Positions 1 through 5,797 of a DNA stretch of 8,493 bases are shown in pieces; within the stretch, counting starts at the first letter, position 1; each line of letters opens with the position of its first letter. Made by a program: the position numbers and the translations under genes. The stretch is taken from positions 4,424-12,916 of the forward strand of contig JALHPW010000066.1 in assembly GCA_022842255.1 (NCBI GenBank), given 5' to 3'. The notes beneath the pieces were generated by a model, which was not told the origin of the DNA, ran no database searches, and saw only the letters and a list, made by a program, of their open reading frames with translations. This DNA comes from Saprospiraceae bacterium (GTDB lineage Bacteria; Bacteroidota; Bacteroidia; Chitinophagales; Saprospiraceae).

Positions 1-42
1 ATTTACGATTGGTGATTACATGATTGTTGATTTTTGATGTAG
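1..42. repeat. Degenerate heptad-like repeat at the left edge
   Basis: From position 7 the sequence reads as successive GATT-led units (GATTGGT, GATTACAT, GATTGTT, GATTTTT, GATGTAG) with starts at 7, 14, 22, 29 and 36, so the period is 7 with one 8. The GA-TT-- pattern resembles the heptads in the hairpins at 3075-3195 and 4139-4260. No matching inverted arm is visible before the nuclease stop codon. The partner may lie outside the window, or this may be a decayed copy. AT-rich sequence can mimic such a pattern, so the call is tentative. The rest of the gap to 100 holds nothing else I recognise apart from a run of eight C at 80-87. Confidence 0.35.
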
Positions 43-100
43 CAGCCCTTGCTTAGAATACCTGGAAGTGCAATGAAAGCCCCCCCCATTCGAAAAGAAC

Positions 101-1027
101 CTATCTCCGCAAGTTCCAAACCTTTACCCGCTGCTCATACCGCGTCCGATTGATTGGCCAGGCATCCTTATCCAAGGAGCCCTCGAGTTCTTCTCCCAAA
201 CCCTTGAGCAATTGCGGAAAAAAGTCAATCTCTGTGGTCTCCTCCACCTTATCAATCGAGCAGGCAAAATCCATGACAGGCTTGTCACTTACTTGATTGG
301 GCAACATGAACGCAATGGCGCGCTGCTGGTCCGGGGCAAGTAGTACCTTGTAATACGCTGCAGGTACCGTCACCTTACTAAAGCCGATTTGAGCTTTGGC
401 GGGTTGTGTCAGCACCGGCCCAGTCACCACATACAGGTGTTTGAACCGTCGTGCCCAATCGCGGGTAAGTTCTTCGAGTTCGCGCCAGATGCCCATGTTG
501 AATGCTGGGACTTGTGGACTCATGTTGCTCATAAAAAACGTCTCGTCGATGGCCGCAGCATCAAAAGCCATATCGGCGGCAGGGCAGAGGTGTCCTTTGT
601 CGTAGCCGCTCGAAGAGTAGTCGCGGGGTGTGGCGCTTTCAGTACGCACCGCTGGGTCAGGCCGGAAAGTGTTGGGGCGCTCGGCCCAGTTTTCGTCGAG
701 GCGACTGCGGGTAAGCTCGTAGGCTACCCATTCAGCCTGTTCGTGGTCTTCCGAATAGCCGAGAGCAAACCAAGTATGCCGCACCACCTCGCCAGCAGAT
801 GCAGGTAAAATCTCTTCCGAAACCTGACTTTCCTCCTGTGTCTTCATACTTGGAGCTTGTGACTTGTCATCGGGAATTTCAATCGGTGGCCTGGTGTCCG
901 TAGGTTGAGCAGATTTTTTACCGCCAAACTGATTGAACAGAAAAAAAGCTAGGCCCGCCAACGCAGCGAAAAGGCCCGTTTTGAAAAGAAAGCCGCCTGA
1001 GTTGGAGGAGGAATTGCGTCTTGCCAT
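101..1027 (-). CDS. Membrane-anchored DNA/RNA non-specific endonuclease (NucA/EndoG family)
   Basis: This is a metal-dependent, sugar-non-specific nuclease of the Serratia nuclease/EndoG (beta-beta-alpha metal) family, 308 aa from the chosen start. Residues 143-153 read DKGHLCPAADM, the family's DRGH motif with Lys in place of Arg; His146 is the expected general base. The NMSPQ segment and Asn177 follow, with Glu185 eight residues on, which matches the spacing of the metal-site Asn and Glu in Serratia nuclease. Residues about 13-34 are hydrophobic and preceded by Arg-Arg, predicting a single anchor with the catalytic domain in the periplasm. Residues 35-80 are a polar, Pro-rich linker. I chose the ATG at 1027 (MARRNSSS). 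A longer reading to 1075 would begin inside the predicted promoter's -33 box. The substrate and role (nutrient DNA, competence, defence) cannot be read from sequence. Confidence 0.9.
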   Translation of the reverse strand: MARRNSSSNSGGFLFKTGLFAALAGLAFFLFNQFGGKKSAQPTDTRPPIEIPDDKSQAPSMKTQEESQVSEEILPASAGEVVRHTWFALGYSEDHEQAEWVAYELTRSRLDENWAERPNTFRPDPAVRTESATPRDYSSSGYDKGHLCPAADMAFDAAAIDETFFMSNMSPQVPAFNMGIWRELEELTRDWARRFKHLYVVTGPVLTQPAKAQIGFSKVTVPAAYYKVLLAPDQQRAIAFMLPNQVSDKPVMDFACSIDKVEETTEIDFFPQLLKGLGEELEGSLDKDAWPINRTRYEQRVKVWNLRR

Positions 1028-1044
1028 GTTGGGTTTTGTTTCGG

Positions 1045-1076
1045 CGAAGGTAGGCAAAGCTTTATTTTGCCACAAA
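1045..1076 (-). promoter_or_regulatory. Bacteroidota-type promoter for the nuclease gene
   Basis: On the minus strand TTTG (1076-1073) is followed after exactly 20 nt by TACCTTCG (1052-1045), one mismatch from the Bacteroidota -7 consensus TAnnTTTG. Seventeen bases then lead to the ATG at 1027. The -33 TTTG lies inside the outer arm of the inverted repeat at 1069-1188. The assignment rests on consensus and spacing only. Confidence 0.55.
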
Positions 1077-1188
1077 AAGTTTTTTTATTGGATGTTTTGT
1101 GTTGCCACGAATTACACTAATTTACACGAATGGGTGACCACTTTTAGTGTAAATTCGTGCAATTCGTGGCTAAAAAACTTTTTGTGGT
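1069..1188. repeat. Long inverted repeat with arms of ~10-nt units (CACGAATT family)
   Basis: An inner stem pairs GCCACGAATT (1104-1113 region) with AATTCGTGGC (1161-1170), and continues imperfectly into segments rich in CACGAATT/ACACTAATTT. An outer stem pairs CCACAAAAAG plus a T-run and A (about 1070-1087) with its complement at 1171-1187; the T-run is 7 long on one side and 6 on the other. Each arm is made of degenerate units of about 10 nt. The locus lies between the divergent nuclease and acetyltransferase genes. Similar 'attcgtggc' intergenic repeats are, from memory, seen in many unrelated bacterial genomes. Nothing further is recognisable in 1189-1250. Confidence 0.8.
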
Positions 1189-1250
1189 AAAAAACAGCCT
1201 CTAAGTGATTATCCATAATGCAGATACGCGGACTCGCTGTAATTTTACCA

Positions 1251-1350
1251 CCTTGGTGTAATCTATACCACATAGGGCACATAGAACACATAGCTATTCA
1301 GCTCCACCCTATGTTTACTATGTGCCCTATGTGGTAAAACTACACCAAGG
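1251..1350. repeat. Long inverted repeat with arms of 9-nt units (CACATAG family)
   Basis: The outer arms CCTTGGTGTA (1251-1260) and TACACCAAGG (1341-1350) are exact complements. Inside, ACCACATAGGGCACATAG (1267-1284) pairs exactly with 1318-1335. Each inner arm is about three 9-nt units with core ACATAG; the left arm continues with a third unit at 1285-1293 and the right with an imperfect third unit near 1308-1317. The element ends 34 bp before the acetyltransferase start codon. There is no ORF, transposase or T-run, so it is neither an insertion sequence nor a classical terminator. Confidence 0.82.
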
Positions 1351-1360
1351 GGAAAAAACT

Positions 1361-1368
1361 TAATTATG
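1361..1368 (+). promoter_or_regulatory. Possible -7 element for the acetyltransferase gene
   Basis: TAATTATG differs from the Bacteroidota TAnnTTTG by one base and lies 16 nt before the ATG at 1385. That spacing matches the nuclease, thioredoxin-like and OmpA genes here (17, 17 and 18 nt). No convincing TTTG is seen at the -33 position, where the hairpin at 1251-1350 sits. Weak call. Confidence 0.35.
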
Positions 1369-1384
1369 CGGTAATCCAAATACC

Positions 1385-1879
1385 ATGAGCATCGTCATCC
1401 GAACCATGACCCCCACCGACTGGCCCGCCGTAGCCGCCATCTACGCCGAAGGCATCCAAACCGGAAACGCCACCTTTCAAACCGAAGTGCCCGACTGGGA
1501 GGCCTGGGACAAAGCGCATTTGCCCATCTGTCGCTTTGTGGCGGTGGTAGAGGAAGTTGTGGCCGGTTGGGCAGCGCTCTTGCCCGTGTCTGCGCGAGCA
1601 GTTTATGCCGGCGTGGCAGAAGAGAGCGTTTATATTGGTGAAAATTACCGCGGACAAGGCGTAGGCTCGGCGCTCTTGGCACATCTGGTGAGGGAAAGCG
1701 AGGCAAATGGATTTTGGACCTTACAGGCGGGTATTTTCCCCGAAAACTTGGGCAGCATCCGGCTCCACGAAAACTGTGGATTTCGAGTGCTCGGGCGCCG
1801 CGAACGGGTGGGGAAAATGGGCAATGTTTGGCGTGACACCCTTTTGCTGGAGCGACGAAGTAAACTTGTCGGGCTGTGA
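1385..1879 (+). CDS. GNAT N-acetyltransferase, phosphinothricin/methionine-sulfone type
   Basis: This cytoplasmic acetyl-CoA-dependent N-acyltransferase has 164 aa, a usual length for the family. The acetyl-CoA loop is YRGQGVGSALL at 88-98, preceded by the EESVYI strand (79-84). The C-terminal part carries the phosphinothricin acetyltransferase pattern: NLGSIRLHENCGF (121-133), then VGKMGNVWRDT (142-152). Aligned by motif from memory, Glu79 and His128 match Glu88 and His137 of Streptomyces PAT, with a constant offset of nine. Characterised bacterial relatives often acetylate methionine sulfone or sulfoximine rather than the herbicide, so resistance should not be assumed. The ATG at 1385 lies at the natural start of the GNAT fold (MSIVIRTMTPTDWPAV). 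It is followed by an independent promoter for the next gene, so it is probably monocistronic. Confidence 0.88.
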   Translation: MSIVIRTMTPTDWPAVAAIYAEGIQTGNATFQTEVPDWEAWDKAHLPICRFVAVVEEVVAGWAALLPVSARAVYAGVAEESVYIGENYRGQGVGSALLAHLVRESEANGFWTLQAGIFPENLGSIRLHENCGFRVLGRRERVGKMGNVWRDTLLLERRSKLVGL

Positions 1880-1906
1880 TAGCACTGGAAAAACCCCTTA
1901 ATTTTG
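1875..1906 (+). promoter_or_regulatory. Bacteroidota-type promoter for the thioredoxin-like gene
   Basis: TAATTTTG at 1899-1906 is a full match to the -7 consensus TAnnTTTG. TGTG at 1875-1878, one base from TTTG, lies exactly 20 nt upstream and overlaps the acetyltransferase stop codon. Seventeen bases separate the -7 box from the ATG at 1924. The position rules out the in-frame upstream start at 1876, which would precede transcription. Confidence 0.6.
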
Positions 1907-1923
1907 CATCAAAATACTGCGTT

Positions 1924-3072
1924 ATGAAATTTTTGCCCCAATGCATTTGCCTACTGTTCTTGTCAAATATGGCAATGGCCCAAGGCGTACAATTCGAACA
2001 CGCCAGCTGGGCAGAAACCCTGGCCAAAGCCAAAACAGAAGGCAAACTGGTCTTTGTAGACGCAGTAACCTCCTGGTGCGGCCCCTGCAAAATGATGGCA
2101 AAAGAGGTGTTTCCCGACTCCACAGTCGGCGCGTTTTTCAACCAACATTTCCTGAGCATCAAATTGGACATGGAGCGCAGCGAAGGCATCGACGTTTCCA
2201 ATCGCTACAAAATTTGGGTCTATCCAACCCTACTCTTTGTAAACGATGCCGGTGAAGTACAGCATCGTTCGGCAGGTTTTCATGGCCCAAAAGAGTTGAT
2301 GGCCTTGGCGAATGTCGCCCTCGACCCAATCCGAAATCTTGCCGGATTAGAGCGTCGATATGCCTCGGGCGACCGGCGGCGTGAGTTTTTGCTCCAGTAT
2401 TTGGATGCCAAAGCCACCGCGTACGACCCCGATGCGGGCCGCCTCGCCAATGATTTTTTAAAAACAGAAGAAGACCTTGGAACACCCGAAAACATGGACC
2501 TGCTCATGCGGCACATCGACGACCCATATTCCAGGGGCTTTCAGTTTTTGTTAAAAAATCGCCCCAATTTTGAAGAAAAATATGGAAAACGGGAAGTAAA
2601 AGCCAAAATCGAAACCGTGTTCGAAGGCTATTTGCAAAGCCATCCGGGCTTGCAACTCGGCGAAGTACAACGACTCTACGGAACCGTTTACCCCGAAGGC
2701 GGCGAAGTGCTGGCTTCCCGCTACCGCCTCGATTATTACCGACAAAAGGGCGATTCCGAAAACTTTGTCCGAACAGCCCTGGACCACTATTCCCGCTACC
2801 CTTCCGACGACCCCGACGAACTGAACGAAATGGCTTCTATTTTTTCGGAAGAGGTGACAGATGCAGCCGCCTTGCAAACTGCGCTGGGTTGGGTTGAAAA
2901 AGCCATTGCACTACAGGAAACCTCCTATTATCAATACACCCGTGCTAAGGTTTGGGCCAAAATAGGAAAGAAAAAAAACGCGCGCCAAGCCGCCAAACGC
3001 GCACTAGAACTAGCCAAAATTGAAGACGAAGACCCCAGCTTGATTGAGGAGTTCCTCGAAGCGCTGAAATAA
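1924..3072 (+). CDS. Exported thioredoxin-family protein with helical C-terminal region
   Basis: This 382-aa protein starts with a signal peptide (residues 1-20, cut expected after AMA-Q). The ATG at 1924 gives a well-formed leader and follows a strong -7 box. Residues about 22-135 form a thioredoxin fold with the redox motif WCGPCK (51-56, Cys52 and Cys55) and the cis-proline segment YPTLLF (100-105, Pro101). This predicts a periplasmic thiol-disulfide oxidoreductase. After about 140 the sequence becomes charged and helical. The final part (about 280-380) has repeated Ala/Leu/Tyr patterns such as LGWVEKAIAL and AKVWAKIGKKKNARQAAKRALELA, which look like TPR-type helices. Many Bacteroidota proteins pair a thioredoxin domain with such an extension. 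The client proteins are unknown. Cys7 and Cys9 sit in the leader and do not form a convincing lipobox. Confidence 0.87.
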   Translation: MKFLPQCICLLFLSNMAMAQGVQFEHASWAETLAKAKTEGKLVFVDAVTSWCGPCKMMAKEVFPDSTVGAFFNQHFLSIKLDMERSEGIDVSNRYKIWVYPTLLFVNDAGEVQHRSAGFHGPKELMALANVALDPIRNLAGLERRYASGDRRREFLLQYLDAKATAYDPDAGRLANDFLKTEEDLGTPENMDLLMRHIDDPYSRGFQFLLKNRPNFEEKYGKREVKAKIETVFEGYLQSHPGLQLGEVQRLYGTVYPEGGEVLASRYRLDYYRQKGDSENFVRTALDHYSRYPSDDPDELNEMASIFSEEVTDAAALQTALGWVEKAIALQETSYYQYTRAKVWAKIGKKKNARQAAKRALELAKIEDEDPSLIEEFLEALK

Positions 3073-3074
3073 CA

Positions 3075-3195
3075 AGGTACGAATTACGAAGTGCGAATTG
3101 CGAATTACGAAGTTGGACATACTCGAAAATACCTGCTAAAACCAGGCCTGCTTCGGATCAGAACAATCGTAATTCGCACTTCGTAATTCGTACCT
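3075..3195. repeat. Inverted repeat with heptad arms (GAATTAC family) in a convergent gap
   Basis: Twenty-five bases at 3075-3099 pair exactly with 3171-3195. The left arm is a run of heptads led by GA: GAATTAC, GAAGTGC, GAATTGC, GAATTAC, then GAAGTTG. The right arm, read in complement, has GAATTAC, GAAGTGC, GAATTAC and GATTG, so it lacks one unit. The spacer of about 70 bp has no ORF. The element fills the gap: it begins two bases after the thioredoxin-like stop and ends six bases before the stop of the converging membrane-protein gene. It could slow transcription from both sides, but it has no terminator-like T-run. Confidence 0.85.
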
Positions 3196-3201
3196 CGATA
3201 C

Positions 3202-4134
3202 CTATTGGCACCCTTCCTGAATCGCTTTCGAAAGGTCTGGGTCGAGCAGCAAACGATGGTAGGTTTCTTGATTGTGGCGCTCGTTTTCTTTGTTCGTTTG
3301 TCCTTGAAAGATAAAGTGCGCGAGACTGAGCCAGCCCATTTTTTCGGCAGCGGTCAACACGCGGCAGGTGTTCATTTCGGGCGAAACTGCGGGGTTGTTT
3401 TTTTGCTCTGCCTGGGTGGCCAACTTTAGATAAGTCGTTGTGGTACTGCGTGTTGGTTGAAAAAAATCTACCCGATGCACCTGTGGGTCGCTGGGCAGGT
3501 AAATGGCATCAAACTCATCGCCTTCGTTAAACGGGAAGCCATTGGGCAGGAGGATAGGTGTGGAGGGTTTCACCGCAAAATCGCCCTGCTCCATCAAACT
3601 ATCCACGGCCAAAAGTGCGTAAGTGATTTTTTGTTCGCCAGGTTTTTCGCCTTGTGCCAAGTGAAGTTTGGCCACCGTTCTTTTGCCTTCCATGCTCAGG
3701 CGCTTCATGTTCTCCTTGCTGTATTTGCTGACAATGCTGGTGGTGGCCATTCGTTTGGATTCCTGTCGCTGGCCAAACCATCGCAGACCCAAAAATGCCA
3801 GCGCCAAAACCACTACCACCCCGCCCGCCATGAAGGCCATGTACTTCCGGGTTCGGCCTTCCTGTTCCCGCCGGAGTTGGTTTCGGGGAGTATTCACTTT
3901 TTTATTGACCCGAAACTCATACCCAAATGCCCCGTCTTTTTTGTCTAGTATGACCTCACAGAGTTCGTCTTCGATAAAAAACGAGTACATTTTACTATCC
4001 TTCACCGAAAAATCAATCTGCATCACCTTCAAGTTGCAGTGGATCATCACATGGCCCGAACGGTCTCCGTGGTACAGCCCCACGCGGTGGCGGCCTCCAA
4101 AATCGTCGAGAAAAACCCAGTTGATTTGAGCCAT
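3202..4134 (-). CDS. Unrecognised single-pass membrane protein
   Basis: I do not recognise this 310-aa protein with certainty. Residues 1-80 form a compact, probably beta-rich domain (NWVFLDDFGGRHRVGLYHG, then IHCNLKVMQIDF and SFFIEDELCEVIL). A basic stretch (84-98, RRE-RTRK) precedes one membrane helix at about 98-119, so the first domain should be cytoplasmic and residues 120-310 periplasmic. Within the latter, FNEGDEFDAIYLPSDPQVHRV (about 202-222) recalls the DUF3592-type pattern where a strand is followed by a 'YxPxxP' segment; this is a loose resemblance only. The C-terminus has Cys257 and Cys309, which could form a disulfide. The start at 4134 is the only sensible ATG and sits five bases from the repeat at 4139-4260. 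It may be transcribed from the dehydrogenase side or from within that repeat. Confidence 0.75.
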   Translation of the reverse strand: MAQINWVFLDDFGGRHRVGLYHGDRSGHVMIHCNLKVMQIDFSVKDSKMYSFFIEDELCEVILDKKDGAFGYEFRVNKKVNTPRNQLRREQEGRTRKYMAFMAGGVVVVLALAFLGLRWFGQRQESKRMATTSIVSKYSKENMKRLSMEGKRTVAKLHLAQGEKPGEQKITYALLAVDSLMEQGDFAVKPSTPILLPNGFPFNEGDEFDAIYLPSDPQVHRVDFFQPTRSTTTTYLKLATQAEQKNNPAVSPEMNTCRVLTAAEKMGWLSLAHFIFQGQTNKENERHNQETYHRLLLDPDLSKAIQEGCQ

Positions 4135-4138
4135 ATGT

Positions 4139-4260
4139 AAGCGATTTGCGAGTTGGGATTTACGAGTTGGGATTTACGATTTCTTTGACCCGAAAGAGCG
4201 ATGAATCATGCATTTTTCGGGTCAAAGAAATCGTAAATCCAAAATCGTAAATCGTAAATT
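4139..4260. repeat. Inverted repeat with heptad arms (GATTTAC/GAGTTGG family)
   Basis: A 26-bp perfect stem pairs 4170-4195 with 4215-4240 around a 19-nt loop that contains the palindrome ATGCAT. The stem ends nearest the loop are non-heptad (CTTTGACCCGAAA and its complement). The outer parts are heptads: GATTTGC, GAGTTGG, GATTTAC, GAGTTGG, GATTTAC on the left, and GTAAATC-type units on the right. The outer arms pair imperfectly and extend the hairpin towards 45 bp. The right array runs directly into the dehydrogenase stop codon at 4260-4262, and the left ends four bases from the next start codon. The whole 125-bp gap is therefore repeat. Confidence 0.87.
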
Positions 4261-5588
4261 CAAGCGCTTTTCTTCCCGCGCACCTTCGGTCTCCCAATAC
4301 TAACATATTGAAAACCAAGGTCTTTCATCTGCTCGGTGTCATATACATTGCGACCATCGAAGATGATTTTTTCGCGGAGCATACCGGACATCTGATCAAA
4401 ATCTGGGGTGCGGAACTCATTCCACTCGGTCATAATGGCCAGACAATCGGCCCCTTCCAGCACCTCATACATTTTATCACAAAGCGTAATCCGGTCGCCA
4501 TAAATCGAGCGCACATGCTCCATCGCCTCGGGGTCGAACGCGCGGATTTTAGCGCCCATAGCCAACAACTCGTCCATAATCACCAAGGCCGGAGCTTCGC
4601 GGATATCATCCGTATTGGGTTTGAACGCCAAGCCCCACACAGCAACGGTTTTCCCGGCAAGATCATTTTTGTAATGCTTTTTTATCTTTTTGGTCAATAC
4701 ACCTTTTTGGATTCCATTGACTTTCATCACCGATTTCAGGATTTTGAAATCGTAGGAATACTCCGACGCGGTTTTGGCCAAGGCTTGCACGTCTTTGGGA
4801 AAACAAGAGCCGCCGTAGCCGATGCCGGGAAACAAAAAACGTTTGCCAATACGCGAATCCGAACCCATACCGATGCGGACCTGGTCCACATTCGCGCCCA
4901 CTTTTTCGCAAAGGTTGGCAATTTCGTTCATGAAGGAAATCCGGGCAGCGAGGTAAGAATTGGCCGCGTATTTGGTCATTTCGGCACTGCGCTCGTCCAT
5001 GAAATAAATCGGATTGCCCTGACGCACAAAGGGTTCGTATAGCTGACGCATGAGCTTGCGGGCGCGTTCGCTTTTGGTGCCCACCACCACCCGGTCGGGT
5101 TTCATAAAATCGTCCACCGCCACGCCTTCGCGCAGGAATTCGGGGTTCGACACCACGTCAAACATCTTTTTGGACAACTTTTCAGCCATGATAGCGGCCA
5201 CTTTTTCGGCAGTCCCCACCGGTACCGTGCTTTTGTCCACAATCACCTTATAATCCGTGATCAGGCCGCTCAGGTCCTTGGCCACACCCATGATGTAGGA
5301 AAGGTCGGCCGAGCCGTCGTCGCCAGGCGGCGTAGGCAGCGCCAGGAAGATGATGGAGGCTTTTTCCACCGCTTCTTTCAAGTTGGTGGTGAAATGCAGG
5401 CGACCTTCTTTGGTATTGCGGTCGAAAAGGATGTCGAGACCAGGCTCGAAAATGGGAATCTTACCTGCTTTGAGGCTTTTTACTTTTTCTTGGTTGATAT
5501 CAACACAAATGACATTGTTGCCCGTTTCGGCAAAACAAGTTCCGGTAACCAGGCCAACGTAGCCCGTTCCAACGACAGCGATGTTCAT
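4260..5588 (-). CDS. ugd: UDP-glucose 6-dehydrogenase
   Basis: This enzyme oxidises UDP-glucose to UDP-glucuronate with two NAD+, supplying a precursor for capsule, exopolysaccharide or other glycans; it is cytoplasmic. All hallmarks of the UDP-glucose/GDP-mannose dehydrogenase family are present in 442 aa, the usual length. The NAD-binding GTGYVGLVTG is at 7-16 with Asp30 ending the second strand. They are followed by STVPVGT (120-126), NPEFLREG (148-155), the catalytic Lys206 in MTKYAAN, and the nucleophile Cys262 in GYGGSCFPKD (257-266). The C-terminal UDP-binding part has GLAFKPNTDDIREAP (319-333). A GDP-mannose or UDP-N-acetylmannosamine substrate is less likely given overall resemblance to TuaD/Ugd types. 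The basic C-terminal tail (RPKVRGKK) is typical for this group. No polysaccharide cluster surrounds it here. Confidence 0.95.
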   Translation of the reverse strand: MNIAVVGTGYVGLVTGTCFAETGNNVICVDINQEKVKSLKAGKIPIFEPGLDILFDRNTKEGRLHFTTNLKEAVEKASIIFLALPTPPGDDGSADLSYIMGVAKDLSGLITDYKVIVDKSTVPVGTAEKVAAIMAEKLSKKMFDVVSNPEFLREGVAVDDFMKPDRVVVGTKSERARKLMRQLYEPFVRQGNPIYFMDERSAEMTKYAANSYLAARISFMNEIANLCEKVGANVDQVRIGMGSDSRIGKRFLFPGIGYGGSCFPKDVQALAKTASEYSYDFKILKSVMKVNGIQKGVLTKKIKKHYKNDLAGKTVAVWGLAFKPNTDDIREAPALVIMDELLAMGAKIRAFDPEAMEHVRSIYGDRITLCDKMYEVLEGADCLAIMTEWNEFRTPDFDQMSGMLREKIIFDGRNVYDTEQMKDLGFQYVSIGRPKVRGKKSA

Positions 5589-5609
5589 GTATAATTCAGG
5601 TGTGGTTAG

Positions 5610-5662
5610 TAATCCGGAACGCTGTTCCGGAAGATGATTTCCCGGAACAGCGTTCCGGGTTA
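5610..5662. repeat. Paired palindromic element in the ugd leader
   Basis: CCGGAACGCTGTTCCGG (5614-5630) and its exact reverse complement (5642-5658) are separated by 11 nt. Each 17-mer is also a palindrome, with 7-bp arms around a 3-nt centre. The outer bases TAA and TTA pair as well. The region can fold either as two small hairpins or as one stem of more than 20 bp with few mismatches. It is GC-rich, unlike the other repeats in this window. It lies between the ugd -7 box and start codon, so it would be transcribed as leader RNA. The architecture is like REP or BIME elements. Confidence 0.85.
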
Positions 5663-5668
5663 CAACGG

Positions 5669-5676
5669 CAAAGGTA
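5669..5676 (-). promoter_or_regulatory. -7 element for ugd
   Basis: On the minus strand this reads TACCTTTG, a full match to TAnnTTTG. No TTTG is found at the -33 spacing. It lies 80 nt from the ugd start codon. Removing the 53-bp palindromic element at 5610-5662 would bring it to 27 nt, which suggests the repeat entered between promoter and gene. Confidence 0.45.
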
Positions 5677-5771
5677 GGGCGAGGTCACGGTAGCAGGTGT
5701 GGCTCTGGCACAACTTTTAGAACGGGCTAACAAATGCGCGTTTTAGGGAATATCATTCGAACGAAACCCCC

Positions 5772-5779
5772 TACTTTTG
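5772..5779 (+). promoter_or_regulatory. -7 element for the OmpA-family gene
   Basis: TACTTTTG matches TAnnTTTG and lies 18 nt before the ATG at 5798. No clear -33 TTTG is visible. An in-frame TTG at 5777 overlaps this box and so cannot be the start codon. Confidence 0.5.
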
Positions 5780-5797
5780 GACGAATTTGGATTTCAA

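Noticed and set aside
80..87. Run of eight C considered as a phase-variable tract
   Set aside because: It lies beyond the nuclease stop codon and outside any supported gene or promoter.
1251..1350. Insertion sequence or MITE with terminal inverted repeats
   Set aside because: There is no flanking target-site duplication I can see and no transposase; the internal short-period arms are unlike typical MITE ends. A related small mobile repeat cannot be excluded.
1395..2201. Minus-strand open frame of 268 codons across the acetyltransferase and thioredoxin-like genes
   Set aside because: It spans two well-supported genes and their promoter, and its translation is Arg/Pro/Ser-rich low-complexity sequence without motifs.
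3457..3948. Plus-strand open frame opposite the membrane protein
   Set aside because: The minus-strand gene has a coherent cytoplasmic domain, basic stretch and membrane helix; the plus-strand reading has no start context or domain.
3075..4260. Short repeated units considered as a CRISPR array
   Set aside because: The units are 7 nt, contiguous and without spacers, arranged as two inverted arms; no cas genes are present.
4308..5042. Plus-strand open frame of 244 codons
   Set aside because: It lies wholly opposite the ugd gene, which has every catalytic motif; the translation is His/Phe-rich and shows no domain, so it is a shadow of the real gene.
5610..5662. Paired palindrome considered as a riboswitch or a terminator
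   Set aside because: There is no recognisable ligand-binding core and no T-run; exact mutual inversion of self-palindromic units fits a REP-like element better.
5777..5797. TTG start for a longer OmpA-family protein
   Set aside because: The codon overlaps the -7 box TACTTTTG; the ATG at 5798 gives a normal signal peptide.
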